DNA from: Mytilus trossulus
Lineage: Eukaryota; Mollusca; Bivalvia; Mytilida; Mytilidae
DNA length: 64,000 nucleotides
Direction: 5' to 3'
Assembly: GCF_036588685.1 (NCBI RefSeq)
Contig: NC_086378.1
Location: 78,137,127-78,201,126 of the forward strand
In this document: piece by piece, positions 33,711 through 46,056 of the stretch
Layout: each line of letters opens with the position of its first letter
How positions within the stretch are numbered: the stretch's first letter is position 1
The notes under the pieces: model-generated
What the model saw: the letters and a program-made list of their open reading frames with translations, nothing else
Databases searched by the model: none
What the model was told of the DNA's origin: nothing
Program-made: the position numbers and the translations under genes

Positions 33711-36040
33711 TAAACAACAGTTCACACTTATTTATATGATAATTAAAAAAAAGTGTAAGTGAAAAATTATGAAAGATTACAAGTTCGAATAAGAAATGAG
33801 TCCATAATGTCTATTTTTCGAAAGAAAAAAAATCATTATGTTGATTTTTTCATATTGTTTAATTGTATTGTGCAGTACCACTAAACTTATTACATTTATA
33901 CTGTGTACGGCCTCATTTGCACCCGACAAGGCGAGAAATCACAGACAATAAGATGAATATTATTAGCAATATTCCATTCTGAAATAAATATAAGAAACTT
34001 TTTGTCTGAGATTTGTTTTTTTATTAGTTGTTAGTGGCTCGGAATATACTCACAGAACAGTCTTTTCTTTGGTGTTTTTGTCACTTGATTACAATGTATC
34101 AATCTGATGAGTCAAGTCCTTTTCATCCATTTTTCATAGTTTGTTGTGCTGTAACCTGTATGCCTAGATTCAAACAAGTGTCTGGTTGTGAGAACAGAAG
34201 CGTTAAACCACGTCATATTATGCATGGCATTGTAAAAAGTCGACAGTTTGTGATGCACTGGCTGTCATTTCCCCCGTAAATCATATTTATGTTTTGCTTA
34301 TTGTGGTGAACATAAGTCAGGATATATTTTTACTTTTTTGAATGACTTTAGCTTCATCTTTAATTTTGTCGGAACCTTCAACTACTTGCTAAGAGGTTTG
34401 AGTTTTGTTTATCGTTGAAGGCCGTACGGTGACCTAACATTTACATCATTTAATCTAGAGTGGATATTTATCTCATTGGAAATCATACTGTATTTACTAA
34501 GTGTATATAACTGTGTGATGTCATGTATGCACTCCGAAAACACGCACTTTTAAAGAAATTTGCTATGATTGAAATTCAGTAATCTATTACTCTACTGAAC
34601 TCCTTCTACGTGCTTGATCTACAACTATGATAATTATAATGATAATATCTTAATTTAACTGTAGACGACTTATTTACTCGAGCGCTGGTTTTTTTTCCGA
34701 GTAGAATATCATCGTTTCTATGTAAAACTCAGATCTGCTCGTCTGGCACTAAAACAACAAGGTAAGAAAATAGCGACCCTATATTGACTCAAAATAGAAT
34801 AGAATGGGTTAAACACGAAAACAGTATCAGCGAAAATATTGTTTAACAGTATTTTAATAGTTGTAAATAATGTCTGTTTATTTTGATACTAACACTACTA
34901 TCATTCACGACAGGAATCACATAACTGAACCTTGTCGAACATGAACTTAACCATGAAACTAATGAACCAAACCATGACACAGAATTTTCTGTAATTCAAA
35001 TTGTGTGCAAATGTAGTCTATTTTAGGAATGATGGACGGCAGATTATACCATAATGAAATATGGGATGTAACAGACATAACGAAATAACTGTACTTTATA
35101 CATTAGAAAAGAACAACAACTTAAAATGTTTTACATACGCAAGCGATATATAATAAACGTCCCTCGATATAACGACCATACTACCCGTGATTGACTTGTG
35201 TATTTAAAGTTAATGACCATATTTATATAAATTAATATAGCCAAAACTTCGTAGATTTTTTTGAAAATCTTATAATGTTTTGATAATATGTATATATATA
35301 ATCTTGTATTCAAACGGGGAAACAGTTATAAGAACTCAACAAGTACTTACACCAGTTTCAAGATGTTTGTTAAAAACTGGAAAAAATGCTAATCGCTTTG
35401 GAAAAGAAAATGTGTTGTTTTCTTCAATGAGTCAGTTACATACGATAAAAACAAAACTCAAGCCAAATCATGGTATTCAACTATTAAAATATAGGAGTCT
35501 ATACAATACATATGTATCAAGCGTTTTGCCTCCTGAAGTCTCCAATCTCTTCAAGTAAACAATTTAACAAATTTCATAATTGATTGGCCTATTTTTAAAG
35601 AGGAATGACGCATAACTAGACAGGAAGTAGAACAAGTATTCGTCCCACTATCAATGTCAAGTGTTTCATTGATATTAAAGGTGTACTTTTCGCCGAAATA
35701 TGAGAAGACTCGGGTATTTAAAGATCAACATGACGGCATGAAGGTGTTATCTAAATAATAAATAAATTGGAGGCCATTGCAATAGAGGCGTTTAATAAAA
35801 ACAAAAAGAGTAAGTAGGTACAGCTATTCATTGTTTTTTTAAACCACATGACATGTATAGTAAAGAAAAAGACTTTCTGTAAAGCAAAGATTTAATGAAT
35901 AACAAGGTATAAATCATTAACAATATGAGAATCATTACCGGCTTAAACGTTGTTTTTTTATACTTTTACACATCATGTTTAAATGTTATTTTTATACATG
36001 TGTTGATATTTGTGTATATGTCGCGTACATGTTATTATTT
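33711..36040. other. Intergenic sequence with one S-family repeat
   Basis: A diverged minus S copy lies at about 34370-34500 (ttgaaggccgtacggtgacc, ctcattggaaatcatac). Near 34130-34210 there is a weak relative of the repeat at 63640-63960 (tttgttgtgctgtaacc). No gene supported. Confidence 0.45.
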
Positions 36041-36200
36041 TGTACAGGTTATTACTTTGTCGAATTTTGATTCAAACAAAACATTATCTGGAACTGCCAT
36101 TATCAAGATGCTTGATTTTTAGATTGACAATATATTTGTTACGCTTTATGGATGTATTTTAACAAACCATCGACATTCCAATATGATCAAACTGTGCCTT
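36041..36200 (+). mobile_element. Penelope-like RT fragment
   Basis: Reads SGTAIIKMLDF, a stop, then IDNIFVTLYG and a degraded IPM.TNCA-type stretch. Corresponds to the segment just before the GIPMGTNC motif of the 23.6-25.2 kb copy. Broken and truncated on both sides. Confidence 0.6.
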
Positions 36201-36294
36201 CTGTTTTCTTGATACTTGAGCTATGATCAATGAATAAAATATGTAGAATGATTAAAGTACATGTAAACTAAAAACAAATGAACACACAAAGTAA

Positions 36295-36575
36295 CATTTT
36301 TACTCTTTGAGTATGTTTGTTTTGTTCATGCATCGTTGACAATTTAATGGAATTTGATGCGACTGTCATATAAGTGAGAGGTTTAGCTAGCTATAAAACC
36401 AGGTTCAATCCACCATTTTCTACATTAGAAAATGCCTGTACCAAGTCAGGAATATGACAGTTGTTACCCATTCGTTTGATGTGTGTGGACTTTTGATTTT
36501 GCCTTTTGATTTTTGATTTTCCTTTTTGAATTTTCCTCGGAGTTCGGTATTTTTGTGTTTTTACTTTTTATAAAC
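36295..36575 (+). repeat. M-family repeat, well preserved
   Basis: Near-identical partner of 30446-30725, differing at roughly ten positions over 280 bases. Confidence 0.8.
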
Positions 36576-38533
36576 CATGATATTCTTTCACTAAATAATT
36601 CAATAACTGAAGTTTACATCAGGAAAGCAGAACACATGATTTTTCAAGCAGTGGTCAAGGCAATGTTCACATTGCGAGATGGCTGTAATTTAAAAAGGCA
36701 AATGTAAATGCAAAAGATTGTTATTCGAGATGTCAAACGTCTTGTCTAGTGCAAACAAATATATTAATTGATCTATTAGGCTTTACTTTTGTTTCCAATA
36801 TATACTATCATTTAGTCTTTGACTTATCTTTAATAATACATGTAAATAGTAGAAGGTTTCATTTTTATTTGTGATTTTAACGACTTTTTTACTTTGCACC
36901 AGTAGTCCGTGTTTGGAAACAAACTGTTTAGCTAAATTATCTCAATTGGTCACGCTATCTCATGCTATAACATTTCATTCGTCGTCCGTTTGAAATCTTC
37001 TGACAATCAAAATCAAAACATATAAATACTTAAAATTTAAAAAAATAAAGCATAACATCTTGAACAAATAAACAAACAAATAAATAAAAAAGTAAACAGT
37101 AAATGAAAAATAACCTGACAAATGACGAAAACATCACAAACTTTAAAAATTTAGTCAAAGATAAGAGTGTTTGAAAAAACATTTTTATAAACAGAAGGAG
37201 AACACATATATACTGCTTAAGTGAGCTGTGCAAGTTATTATCCTTTTCTCCACAATAATTTTACAATAAAATACTTGTACAATATACATACATATAAAAT
37301 ATGTTTTCATTCGTGTATCACCATCACAAAAATATCGATGTGATAGATTTTAAACAGAAAATCTCTTATTAATCAAATTGCAAAACAAAAGCTCAATCAA
37401 ACCAATTAAACAAAATAATCTGACTAGGTACACGGATTTTCTGATGTAGAAAATGGTAGGCTATACCATGCTTGATTGCTAAATAAATATCTCACCTCTA
37501 TGACTGTCACATACATACAATACCATTATATTGACAATAATATAAACACAAAACAAAGATATATAATAGGTAAAAATGTCAAGTAGGGGTACATCATTGA
37601 GTTATAATATTCATCACTATGAACAATACAAATATGAAATGCTTGCTGTATAGTAATTAAACGATTAAAATTGGGGATCTAGTTTTCAATTTTGTCGTTA
37701 CGTTTGTTCTTGATTGACCTACATTGTTAATTGAGCTTGATACAAGACACGAGTCGAGACATAAAGCAGTAATACTGCATCTTCTTTTGATATTATTTTG
37801 ATCTTAAATATCCTTTATTTTGACATCGATGATATAAATTTAATCAACATAATCACCAAACTTGACACTATCTTATGAAAAAGAAGTCTGCATGAAACAA
37901 TGAACGTGAAGTTAAAGGATAACGTTACTTTCTTATCTTAAATGAAACTGTTCAAAGTTTTCTGCATATGGATTAAGAAACAACAATACACCAACGAAAC
38001 TAGGCTAATAATTTGGTGCGCATACATGTATATATGTACAAGACTCACCAAGTCGCGATCGAATGAGATCAGTTGGACGGTACAATCATTTAAAAGTTGA
38101 AGACAAAGGAAAAATACTATCTTTAACAATTGAAAAGTGTCAATATGATTTGACAAATTTTAAAACGACACAAGTCTATGAAAGTTGTAATATACAGGAA
38201 ACCTCAAAGATCTGTCATTATAACAACGTTATCTAAATACTACAAACAGAAATGCTGGAAAACTACATAGATTGTCCTGAATATGTGACTTTTTTTTTGT
38301 TTTATAAAAAGGAAATGGAACAGATATATGAGGCACGGTTTAATCATTTACTCGACATTTTAGCTGCAGTATAACTGAAACTCGAAAGTTCTTATTACAC
38401 TGGGTAAAATTATGATATTTTTTTTAATTTTTTCATCATTTTTATTTTTGTTCATTGTTTTGTTTTATTTGTTTAGAATTGATAATATTCCCTTGAATCT
38501 TCTAATTTAAGATTTTGATATTGCAGGTAAGCA
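36576..38533. repeat. Intergenic sequence with a minus M-family copy
   Basis: Around 37425-37600 the minus strand carries diverged M blocks (gtagaaaatggtaggctata, atctcacctctatgactgtc). The remaining sequence, 5' of the nuclease gene, shows nothing supportable. Confidence 0.4.
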
Positions 38534-39512
38534 ATGAAGATCGGAATATTCTTTTCTGGCCTTTTTTGTTTTTATGCAGAATTCTTTAAATGTTCAATCT
38601 AAAGTGTCGAAAGGCTTTGTCGATTGCAAAGATCGCTTCTTTCAAAATACTCCACCATATCTTAATGGTTTAACGGAACAGAATTCAGTTCAAATATGCC
38701 AAAGCCATAGATCAATGTTAAATCGGTATTATTTTGCAATCAACTACAATAGGGTACACAGAATACCCCATTACAGTGCGTATTTGATTGATTCATTTGA
38801 TACAGGTGGTAAACGTTACGGTTCCTGGTTGATTGAACCACAGCTAGCCTGCAAATGATTTACCGGGGACTTAATAAGGGATAAAAATGAACTTAGTAAG
38901 TATATGGAAAGCCAAGCATTAGATGCAGACTATAAAGGCAGTGGATATGATAGGGGACATTTAAATCCATCTTTTTATCACAGTGAAAATAATCTGGCAA
39001 GGCTGGTAACAAATAGTTTGACTAATGTTGCACCACAGGTTGGAGATTTTAATAAAGGGATATGGGTTAAGTTAGAAAAGTCACTATATGATGCAATGAA
39101 TCATAGCTGTAACTTTGCTGGAGCCAAACGTTATTTTATAACCGGTGTTGTTCCGAGTAGTGGAACTACAATAAATAATAAAGGCAGGGTTAATGTACCA
39201 GATTATTTCTGGACAGCGATGTGCTGCGATTCCTCTGGTGCAAATGATCCTTTGAAAAATATGATGGGTTGGTCAGCTGCATTCTTTGATGGAAATGCGA
39301 TTAACTCGTCAATTCGGGTCTACACAATCGAAGACTTTCTCTACTATCTGTCTAAACTTTTATCTTCTAGCAATCCTAAACTGTTTGCAGATTTTAATAA
39401 TACAGAGACCGAAATCCGTAACTGTTTGTTCAACCAAACACAAGCTTCGACTATGGTAAATGGCATCATACAAAATAACGACAGATTTGAAAATAGATCC
39501 ATTTTTAATTGA
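38534..39512 (+). pseudogene. ENDOD1-like DNA/RNA non-specific endonuclease, frame interrupted
   Basis: A secreted-type nuclease of the NUC (PF01223) fold. The frame 38574-39512 is continuous except for one in-frame TGA at 38856-38858. Before it come the family blocks PHYSAYLIDSF, GSWLIEPQLAC; after it QALDADYKGSGYDRGHLNPS and TNVAPQVGDFNKGIW. Numbering from the Met at 38904, the active-site His is 19 (DRGH), Asn 50 and Glu 58. Their spacing of 31 and 39 is close to the Serratia nuclease His89/Asn119/Glu127. A typical signal peptide (MKIGIFFSGLFCFY) starts at ATG 38534 but is in a different frame; the frames part in the T-rich run 38562-38573. Total length fits ENDOD1 relatives (about 310-325 residues). 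Two breaks with an intact catalytic half suggest a recent pseudogene, a polymorphic null allele or assembly errors. AATAAA lies at 39742-39747. An acceptor-like ttgatattgcag precedes the ATG. Confidence 0.85.
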
Positions 39513-40214
39513 TCTTAAAAAAATCAGTGTATTGCGCCGAGATAATCTGGCCAATATTCATATTTGGTTTTTCATTTCTCCGACAATGACATTTCCTGTC
39601 AATCAAACGGTTTTGTGTTAATGTTGATTTACAATTCACATGTACACCTATTTGAATAAGTATGTCTACTAGACATAGTACACAACGAATGAATGGTTTA
39701 GCGGGGTGAAAAAGATAAAATACATCTTTCTTTGCTTCAAAAATAAATAAGATATGAATATTGAAGTATACTATTGAGCTCTTAACAGTTTCATTCACTT
39801 GGGTCGAAACAAAATTAAACATTCGAATATGTATTTTTGGCATGCAAGTCATTCAAATTACTCTTTAAGATGTACATCTATATTTTTAATCTTGAATTAA
39901 AGAAAAAACCAAGGACGGTACAGACACAAAGATCGACTAGGAATAGTCCTTCTTTTTCTATACTCGTCAGACAATCTAAATGTATACAAATACAGAAATG
40001 TTTAAGGCAGACCATTTATCATTTAATGATTCCATTAAACAAATAAGAAATCTAACAAATTATAATAGGAAGATGCGGAAGGATTTCAAATTTCAAAAAA
40101 AGATAACATAGTTTATAATTTTATTATGGAACGACGCGTAGAAGTTTTATATTGGCAAAACAAATCGCAATGATATTGTATACTTTTATCATTCGTGTTA
40201 AATTTGTAATATAA
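39513..40214. other. 3' flank of the nuclease gene
   Basis: Contains the AATAAA at 39742-39747, 230 bases after the stop. Otherwise nothing recognised. Confidence 0.45.
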
Positions 40215-40375
40215 AAAAGAAGATGTGGTATGATTGCCAATGAGACAACTATCCACAGAAGACCAAAATGACACAAACATCAACAACTATAGGTCACCGT
40301 ACGGTCTTCAACAATGAGCAAAGCCCATACCGCATAGTCAGCTATAAAAGGCACCGATAAGTTAATGCTTACATG
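40215..40375 (+). repeat. S-family SINE-like repeat, near full length
   Basis: Best copy in the window: agatgtggtatgattgcc, gacaactatccacagaagac, aactataggtcaccgtacgg, gagcaaagcccataccgc, gtcagctataaaaggcaccg. No clear pol III boxes or A-tail identified, so SINE status is by copy number and length only. Confidence 0.75.
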
Positions 40376-41104
40376 TAGGTTTTTTGGTTAGTACAAATCT
40401 GTACAGATTGGCTAATATATAAAATATCCCATGTTCTATGGTTGTATGATATTATTGTATGCATAATAAGATGAGATGTATATAAATAAAGACAACAGCA
40501 GTATACCGCTGTTCAAAACTCGTAAATCGATGGACAAAAAACAAAATCGGGGTACCAAACTAAAACTGAGGGAAAAGCATCAAATATAAGAGAACAACAT
40601 TAAAATGTAACACCCACAAAAACGGACTAAGCATTAGACAAAATCCGATGAGAATAACAAATATAACATCAAACTCAAATACATGATTTGGGATAGAAAA
40701 GTACCGTGACAGATCTTATAGTAATGTGAATTCAATCTAAAATATAAGAGAAAACAAACGACACAACGGAAACACAACGTTTAAATGTAACACACACAGA
40801 AACGAACTATAATAAAACATTGAATTTGATAGTTTATTAGTTTAAAACATAATTGAACAGAAAGTATAAGATCGACATACTTCCTTATTCTCACATACTT
40901 AATTATTGGAATGTCCATCTGAAAAGGCTCACACATTAACGTCCTTGAAAGTTCTAAAAATATCACGTAAGACAAACTGTGTATGTATGTTAATGAATAA
41001 CTAGTTTCGTTGACTAGAATACATAATGTCAATAGTAGTATACTGCTGTTCGAAATTCATAAACCGGTTTTGAAGAAAACAAATACGGGTGACAAACTGT
41101 AACT

Positions 41105-41125
41105 GGGGGGGGGGGGGGGGGGGGG
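41105..41125. repeat. Poly-G run of 21
   Basis: Uninterrupted G21 inside a T-family block, where other copies read aactgaggg. Could form G-quadruplex DNA, and its length is likely to be unstable or misassembled. Confidence 0.9.
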
Positions 41126-42259
41126 AGAAACATCAAATATAACAAAAGAACAACGACACAACAGAAACACAACATTTAAATGTATCACACACAGAAACGA
41201 ATTATAATATAACAATAGCCATTTTTCTAACTTGGTACAGGGCATTTTGATAAAAAAAATAAAAAAATAGAGGCTTGAGCCTGGTTTTTGTGGCACACAA
41301 AACCTCCCGCTTTTATGGCAATATTAAATATAACATTGAAATGACAACATTACATGATAGGACTACAATACAAATAAATGGGAGAACATATAGGACAGAG
41401 TAACACACGTCCAATAGCTAACAAAATGTACCAGGTTTTAAATTTAATACGCCAGACGCGCGTTTTATCCACACAAGACTTACCAGTGATGCTCGGATGA
41501 AAAAAGTTCGAAAGCCAAAAAACAAAAAACAAAGGTACAACATTGGAGAACATATAGGACCAAAACTTCCAAAAAATGTTTACAATACAGCTAGAGGTTT
41601 CTGTCTGGGATAAGACATCCTTATCGTTTAGAATAATTCATACTTTTGCAAACAGTAAACATCTGTAAAAAGACTATATAATAGATATAAATAATAAAAC
41701 CGGTGATTAACTACAAAATAAAAACGAATAGATTCATAACCTAAACCACCATATAAAAATTCACAGCCGTCTTTGCCAAATCGATAAACGATGTGACGTC
41801 ACATTTGAATTTCTCAAAATTTCCTAAAAATAGGATAGAATTAGTCAGGATTAGGTTTGTAATGTTGATATAGTATTTATTAATAACAATGAAAATTACA
41901 ACACTTATTAATATCAAATTGTGGTACTAGTAGTAATTAGATAATTAATATATTATCTAGCTATGTCGATTCAATCAAACTGTAAACCAAATATATCGTA
42001 TACACTTAGTTGAACCAAACTAAAATCTAATAAATGTACTGGATAATTAATTAGCTTTACCATAACACACGAATACAATAAGACAAAATCCGATGAGAAT
42101 AACAAATATTACATAAAAAATAAATACATGAATTTGGGATAGAAAAGTACCGTGACACGTGTTATAGCAATGCGAATTCACACTCAACCAAACAGTCACA
42201 ATCGGGAATACGTAACGATCGGTAATCAAAAGATTAGACAACTTATTGACAAACCGCAA

Positions 42260-42845
42260 TCTAACACGTTGTAAAAATGTCCTAAGTTAGTTTGGGCAAA
42301 GAAACATCATGTGGATCAACCTATTCTTTATGGTGTCTGTAAAATCTACTGAGTGTCATTTTCAATCTGTCCTCCTCATAACTTTGTCAGAGTTGTTTCT
42401 GCGTTATAATCACACTTCTGTTAATGAAGTCATTATAGTGTGAACATGCACGAGCATAACATATTAATTGAGATATAAAGACATGATATGAATGGACAGA
42501 GAGTATGTAACTGTTAAGAAAGGGGAAATTGCTAATAAGGAAATTGATATCGTCCAATTTGTCATACATTTCCGTGTAAAGTCGTCCATCTTTGTCAATA
42601 TTTAGGAAAAATCAAAGTATGAAGCAGTCCTTCTAGTACTCGTAGTATCCTTAATTTAAAGTTCACGGGAATATGGGTTATTCAACGATAGGAAATCATC
42701 AATATATCGGAAACAATTTCGCAAGGTTCTTTTTCTTTTTGTCTCTTAGAAGGTTTTGATTGAATTCTGCTTCATACGAGTACAAAAACAAGCCGACCAG
42801 TAGGGGTGCAGAATGAGTACCCGTTGAAATACCGACTTTATAATT
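42260..42845 (-). pseudogene. Penelope-like RT C-terminal remnant
   Basis: Minus strand reads GISTGTHSAPLLVGLFLYSY (degraded GIPMGTNCAPLLADLFLYSY, about 42780-42835) then EAEFNQNLLRDKKKK. Further on come KLDDINFLISNFPF and VFISQLICYARACSHYNDFI (42390-42560). The YIDD box segment is damaged or missing around 42690. Confidence 0.75.
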
Positions 42846-42899
42846 CACATAACTTACCTTTTCGACGGTTTTATTGTACGGAGTTTTTAGCATAAGTAA

Positions 42900-43485
42900 C
42901 TGATAAGGGTCTTTGCATCGCAATTAAAAACATTTATTCTAAAACCAGTTGTTGACATGACACGGGTTATGTTTTTCTCATATATTGCATGATGGTTTAA
43001 TACAAAATCCCTAGCAGGAGGGATTGTGCCTGATATTCATATGATTGAGACTTAATATTTCAATCAGTGTAATTGAGGTCTGAAGCTGGCATGTCAGTAA
43101 CTGCTATGTATCATTGTCATTTTGTTTATTTTCTTTTGTTTCATATTCTAATATTGGACTCGGACTTCTCTTAAACTGAATTTTATTGTGCATTTATTTT
43201 CTCATCATTGGCTATAGGTTTAAAGGGAGGGTTCAGATCTCAAAAACATGTTAAACTCCGGTGCAATTTTCGCCTCTCCCAAGTCACTTGTGCATAATTT
43301 GGAGTTTAGTATGACATACATTATAACTGAACTCCTTTGCATATTTGTTAAGGTGTCTGCTGAAGGAGGCCTCCGGGTGCGGAGGTTTCTCGCTTAACTA
43401 AATAACCATTGGTGTCCTCGGCTATTGGCTGCACTATGGTCGGATTGTTGTCGCTTTGACACTATCCCCATTTCCATTTTCAATA
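42900..43485 (+). mobile_element. Penelope-like element tail, plus orientation
   Basis: Opposite-strand match to 2705-3330: gggtctttgcatcgcaa, acacgggttatgtt, ggactcggacttctctt, then aggcctccgggtgcggagg and tatggtcggattgttgtcgc. It abuts the minus-strand element at 42900, so two element remnants meet with their interior sides together. Confidence 0.65.
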
Positions 43486-44960
43486 TTAAGCTTTGTTTTA
43501 TGCGGTCTCTATATAATTTTGCTTCATATGAACTCTGTTTATGGTTTTGGAATTTCCGTCTTTGGTTCATACAATTTCTGTCTTGTTTATTGATTAAGAT
43601 AACAATATCATAAGATGCCTTCTACATCAGGTAGAAAGAAATCATTTGCAATACTGTAAAATAGAATTGCAACTGATTGCTTTCTACCTTATGTAGTATG
43701 CATCTGATGATAGTGTTTATATCAATAAAAAAAACTTTATACGGTCCGATTCAGACATCTGCAAAAATCAAATGAACGAAAAGATTTGGGAATATAAGGA
43801 GAGAAGATCTTAAAATCATATTATCTTACAAACTTATGGTCATCTATGATTTGAATGAAAATCAGAACACTAGGTAAAATAAATGAACATTGTAGTCCAG
43901 TTGGATCGATTCTGTCCAAAGACATTATAACAAATACTTATTATCCGAACACAAGCAATTGACAACGCCCACTTAATCAGTAAAATCATGTTTTAAATCA
44001 AATATATTTATGTAACATTATGCACACACTATATAATTTTAAAAAAAAGTTGCTTTTATGGTACAAGTTTTAAAAACGTTGACACTTGACAATTTTAATG
44101 TAAAAGATCTAAATATAATATATGTTCGTAAACAAAATATATAGTACTTTGTTAAATAGCACCTGTCAAATTTGCTTAATGATATACATTAAATGTTATG
44201 TGATATACTATTCAAAAATAGGTATTAGCTTTGACCAACGAATTTCAATAATTGATGAAAATACTGATAAAAACAATGTTTAAACCGTCGTGGTAATTAC
44301 AGGTGGTAGATGCCTCTTCGCTATCGACATCATTGGTTCCAATATACAAATTATAAATACACGATATAATTATTGGTTATAACTCAGCATTATTCAAGAA
44401 TTGATTCAGAGACAGACATTAACTATTTGTTTTCGTTTGATGAAACAATGAAAATGCAATGTGATATATAATTTTGCAAACAAATGGTACCGTATATGTT
44501 ATTACTATCAATGAGTCGATGCATCTGATGACGGTCGGTACGCCCCTGAGTTCATCCCCAGCTCAGCAGTAAATACTTCAGTATTGAAATGTACAACTTA
44601 TATTGTGAGGAAAAGTGTTAAACCACTGAAAGTACTGAACTTTGAGGAAAATTCAATCGAAAAGACCCTAATTAAATTGAAAAATCAAATCACAAAACAC
44701 ATGAAACGAATGGAAAACTTTCATATTCCTGACTTGCTACTTGTGTTTTCTTTCGTATATTACTCTAATTAAGTGGTATAACTATTACACTCAAAGCTCT
44801 TTGGTTATGCTTTTTAAAATTATGTTTCGTAAGCTATTCATTTGTTGTCGAAATTCACATCTGCTGCAGAAAAATGGTATTAGTATTAGTATCTAAATTC
44901 CAGTACTAGCTTTGTAAGAAATCAACTTAAAACTGATTAGATATTTCATTATAAATTGTA
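43484..44960 (+). repeat. Direct duplication, copy A
   Basis: Collinear with 46057-47490 over about 1.45 kb. Shared blocks include taagctttgttttatgcggt, aatataaggagagaagatct, caattgacaacgcccactta, aaaccgtcgtggtaattaca and gatgcctcttcgctatcgac. No coding sequence recognised. Copies differ by many substitutions and small indels. Confidence 0.8.
43622..43696 (+). repeat. 75-nt hairpin in copy A
   Basis: Arms 43622-43652 and 43666-43696 (31 bases each, about 28 paired) around a 13-base loop. Start ctacatcaggtagaaag, end ctttctaccttatgtag. Size and pairing resemble a miRNA precursor or a small foldback element. Confidence 0.7.
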
Positions 44961-45084
44961 GAATTTTTATACTTTCCAAAAATTATAATAAGGTTTTGTA
45001 TGATTTTCAATAAGACACTTTTCACCAAAACTGAAATGACGATGAATTTTACAACTATGACTACAATATAAACTGTATAAATGG

Positions 45085-46000
45085 GAATGATATGATGATA
45101 TAATCCTAATGGGAGACTTAAATTTTCACTTAACAATAAATGCGACAATGACGCCCGAAAATTCACTGAATCATTATCTGATCGTGGTCTCGTGCAACAT
45201 ATTGGTGGTGCTACTTATGTCCGTGGACACACGCTTATTGTCATTATAACTAGGGAAGATAGCTAAATTGTAATCGGCATTCTACTTATTAGGGAATTAC
45301 ATCTTTGTAATGATAAAGGCGTTCCATCACTCGACCATTTCGCGGTTCACTGTAGTCTGAATGTTAATAATCCACCTCAAAAACAGGAGTCCATGAAATT
45401 CCGTAAGCTCGAAGAAGTTGTTAATTTGAATACCGACATTAATTGTTCGAATGTCATGTCAAGTCAGACAGCATCGCTTCACGAATTAGTTTCAACATAT
45501 GACTCAGTGCTCAGTTCTATCATTGAAAAACATGCTCCAATTCAATCCGAAACTATAACATTGCGCCCGAATACAGAATGGCACTCATGCGAGCTCCTTA
45601 CCGCTAAGACAACGCCGTAAAGCTGAACGTAAAATGCGGAAGACAAAGCTAGAGTCTCATAAACAGTTGTATAAAGAGCAATGTATTAAAACAAACAAGC
45701 TGCTTTCGAAGTGTAAGACTGACTACTATTCAGATAAATTTTTGAAATAGGGTGTGATCAAAAGAAACTGTTCAATCTAACGAACAAGCTAATGGGTAAT
45801 ACGAAGACCGTAGTTTTGCCATCACGTGAGTGCGATACAGATATATCGAATAGGTTCGGCGACTATTTACTCAATAAGATTGAAACCATCATGAGACATC
45901 TATCAAGTGAAGATGATTCTTCTTTAAATGGAAAAATACACGTCAGACAAACTGTGGATATATGTTTATAACAAAATATTGTCCTGGATTCGAATAAATA
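45085..46000 (+). pseudogene. Non-LTR retrotransposon fragment (endonuclease end and linker)
   Basis: Shows the C-terminal motifs of an APE-type endonuclease: MGDLNFH (about 45105), GLVQHIGGATYVRGHTL (about 45190) and SLDHFAVHCSLN (about 45340). A linker follows: VSTYDSVLSSIIEKHAPIQS (45490), LLTAK (45600), then LFNLTNKLMGNTKTVVLPS (about 45775) and FGDYLLNKIETI. The known order in LINE-type ORF2 is endonuclease, linker, RT; the RT is absent. Frameshifts near 45125 and 45612, and several stops. Located between duplication copies A and B. Confidence 0.8.
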
Positions 46001-46056
46001 TATTATTCACATTACTTACAATTTCGCCAGTTTCTTTTTAATTGTACGGATGTTTT

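Larger units (their letters stand above)
40475..42900 (-). mobile_element. Second Penelope-like element with noncoding tail
   Basis: Collinear with 21808-25160 on the minus strand: T-family block (40475-40820), a second T block (41027-41310), the acgcgcgttt block (41440-41620), the direct-repeat block at 40650 and 42095, then RT C-terminal sequence. More diverged than the 21.8 kb copy and lacking its 241-bp tandem duplication. Confidence 0.65.

Noticed and set aside
35280-35558. 92-codon frame on the plus strand
   Set aside because: No recognisable domain, signal or splice pattern; composition looks like chance.
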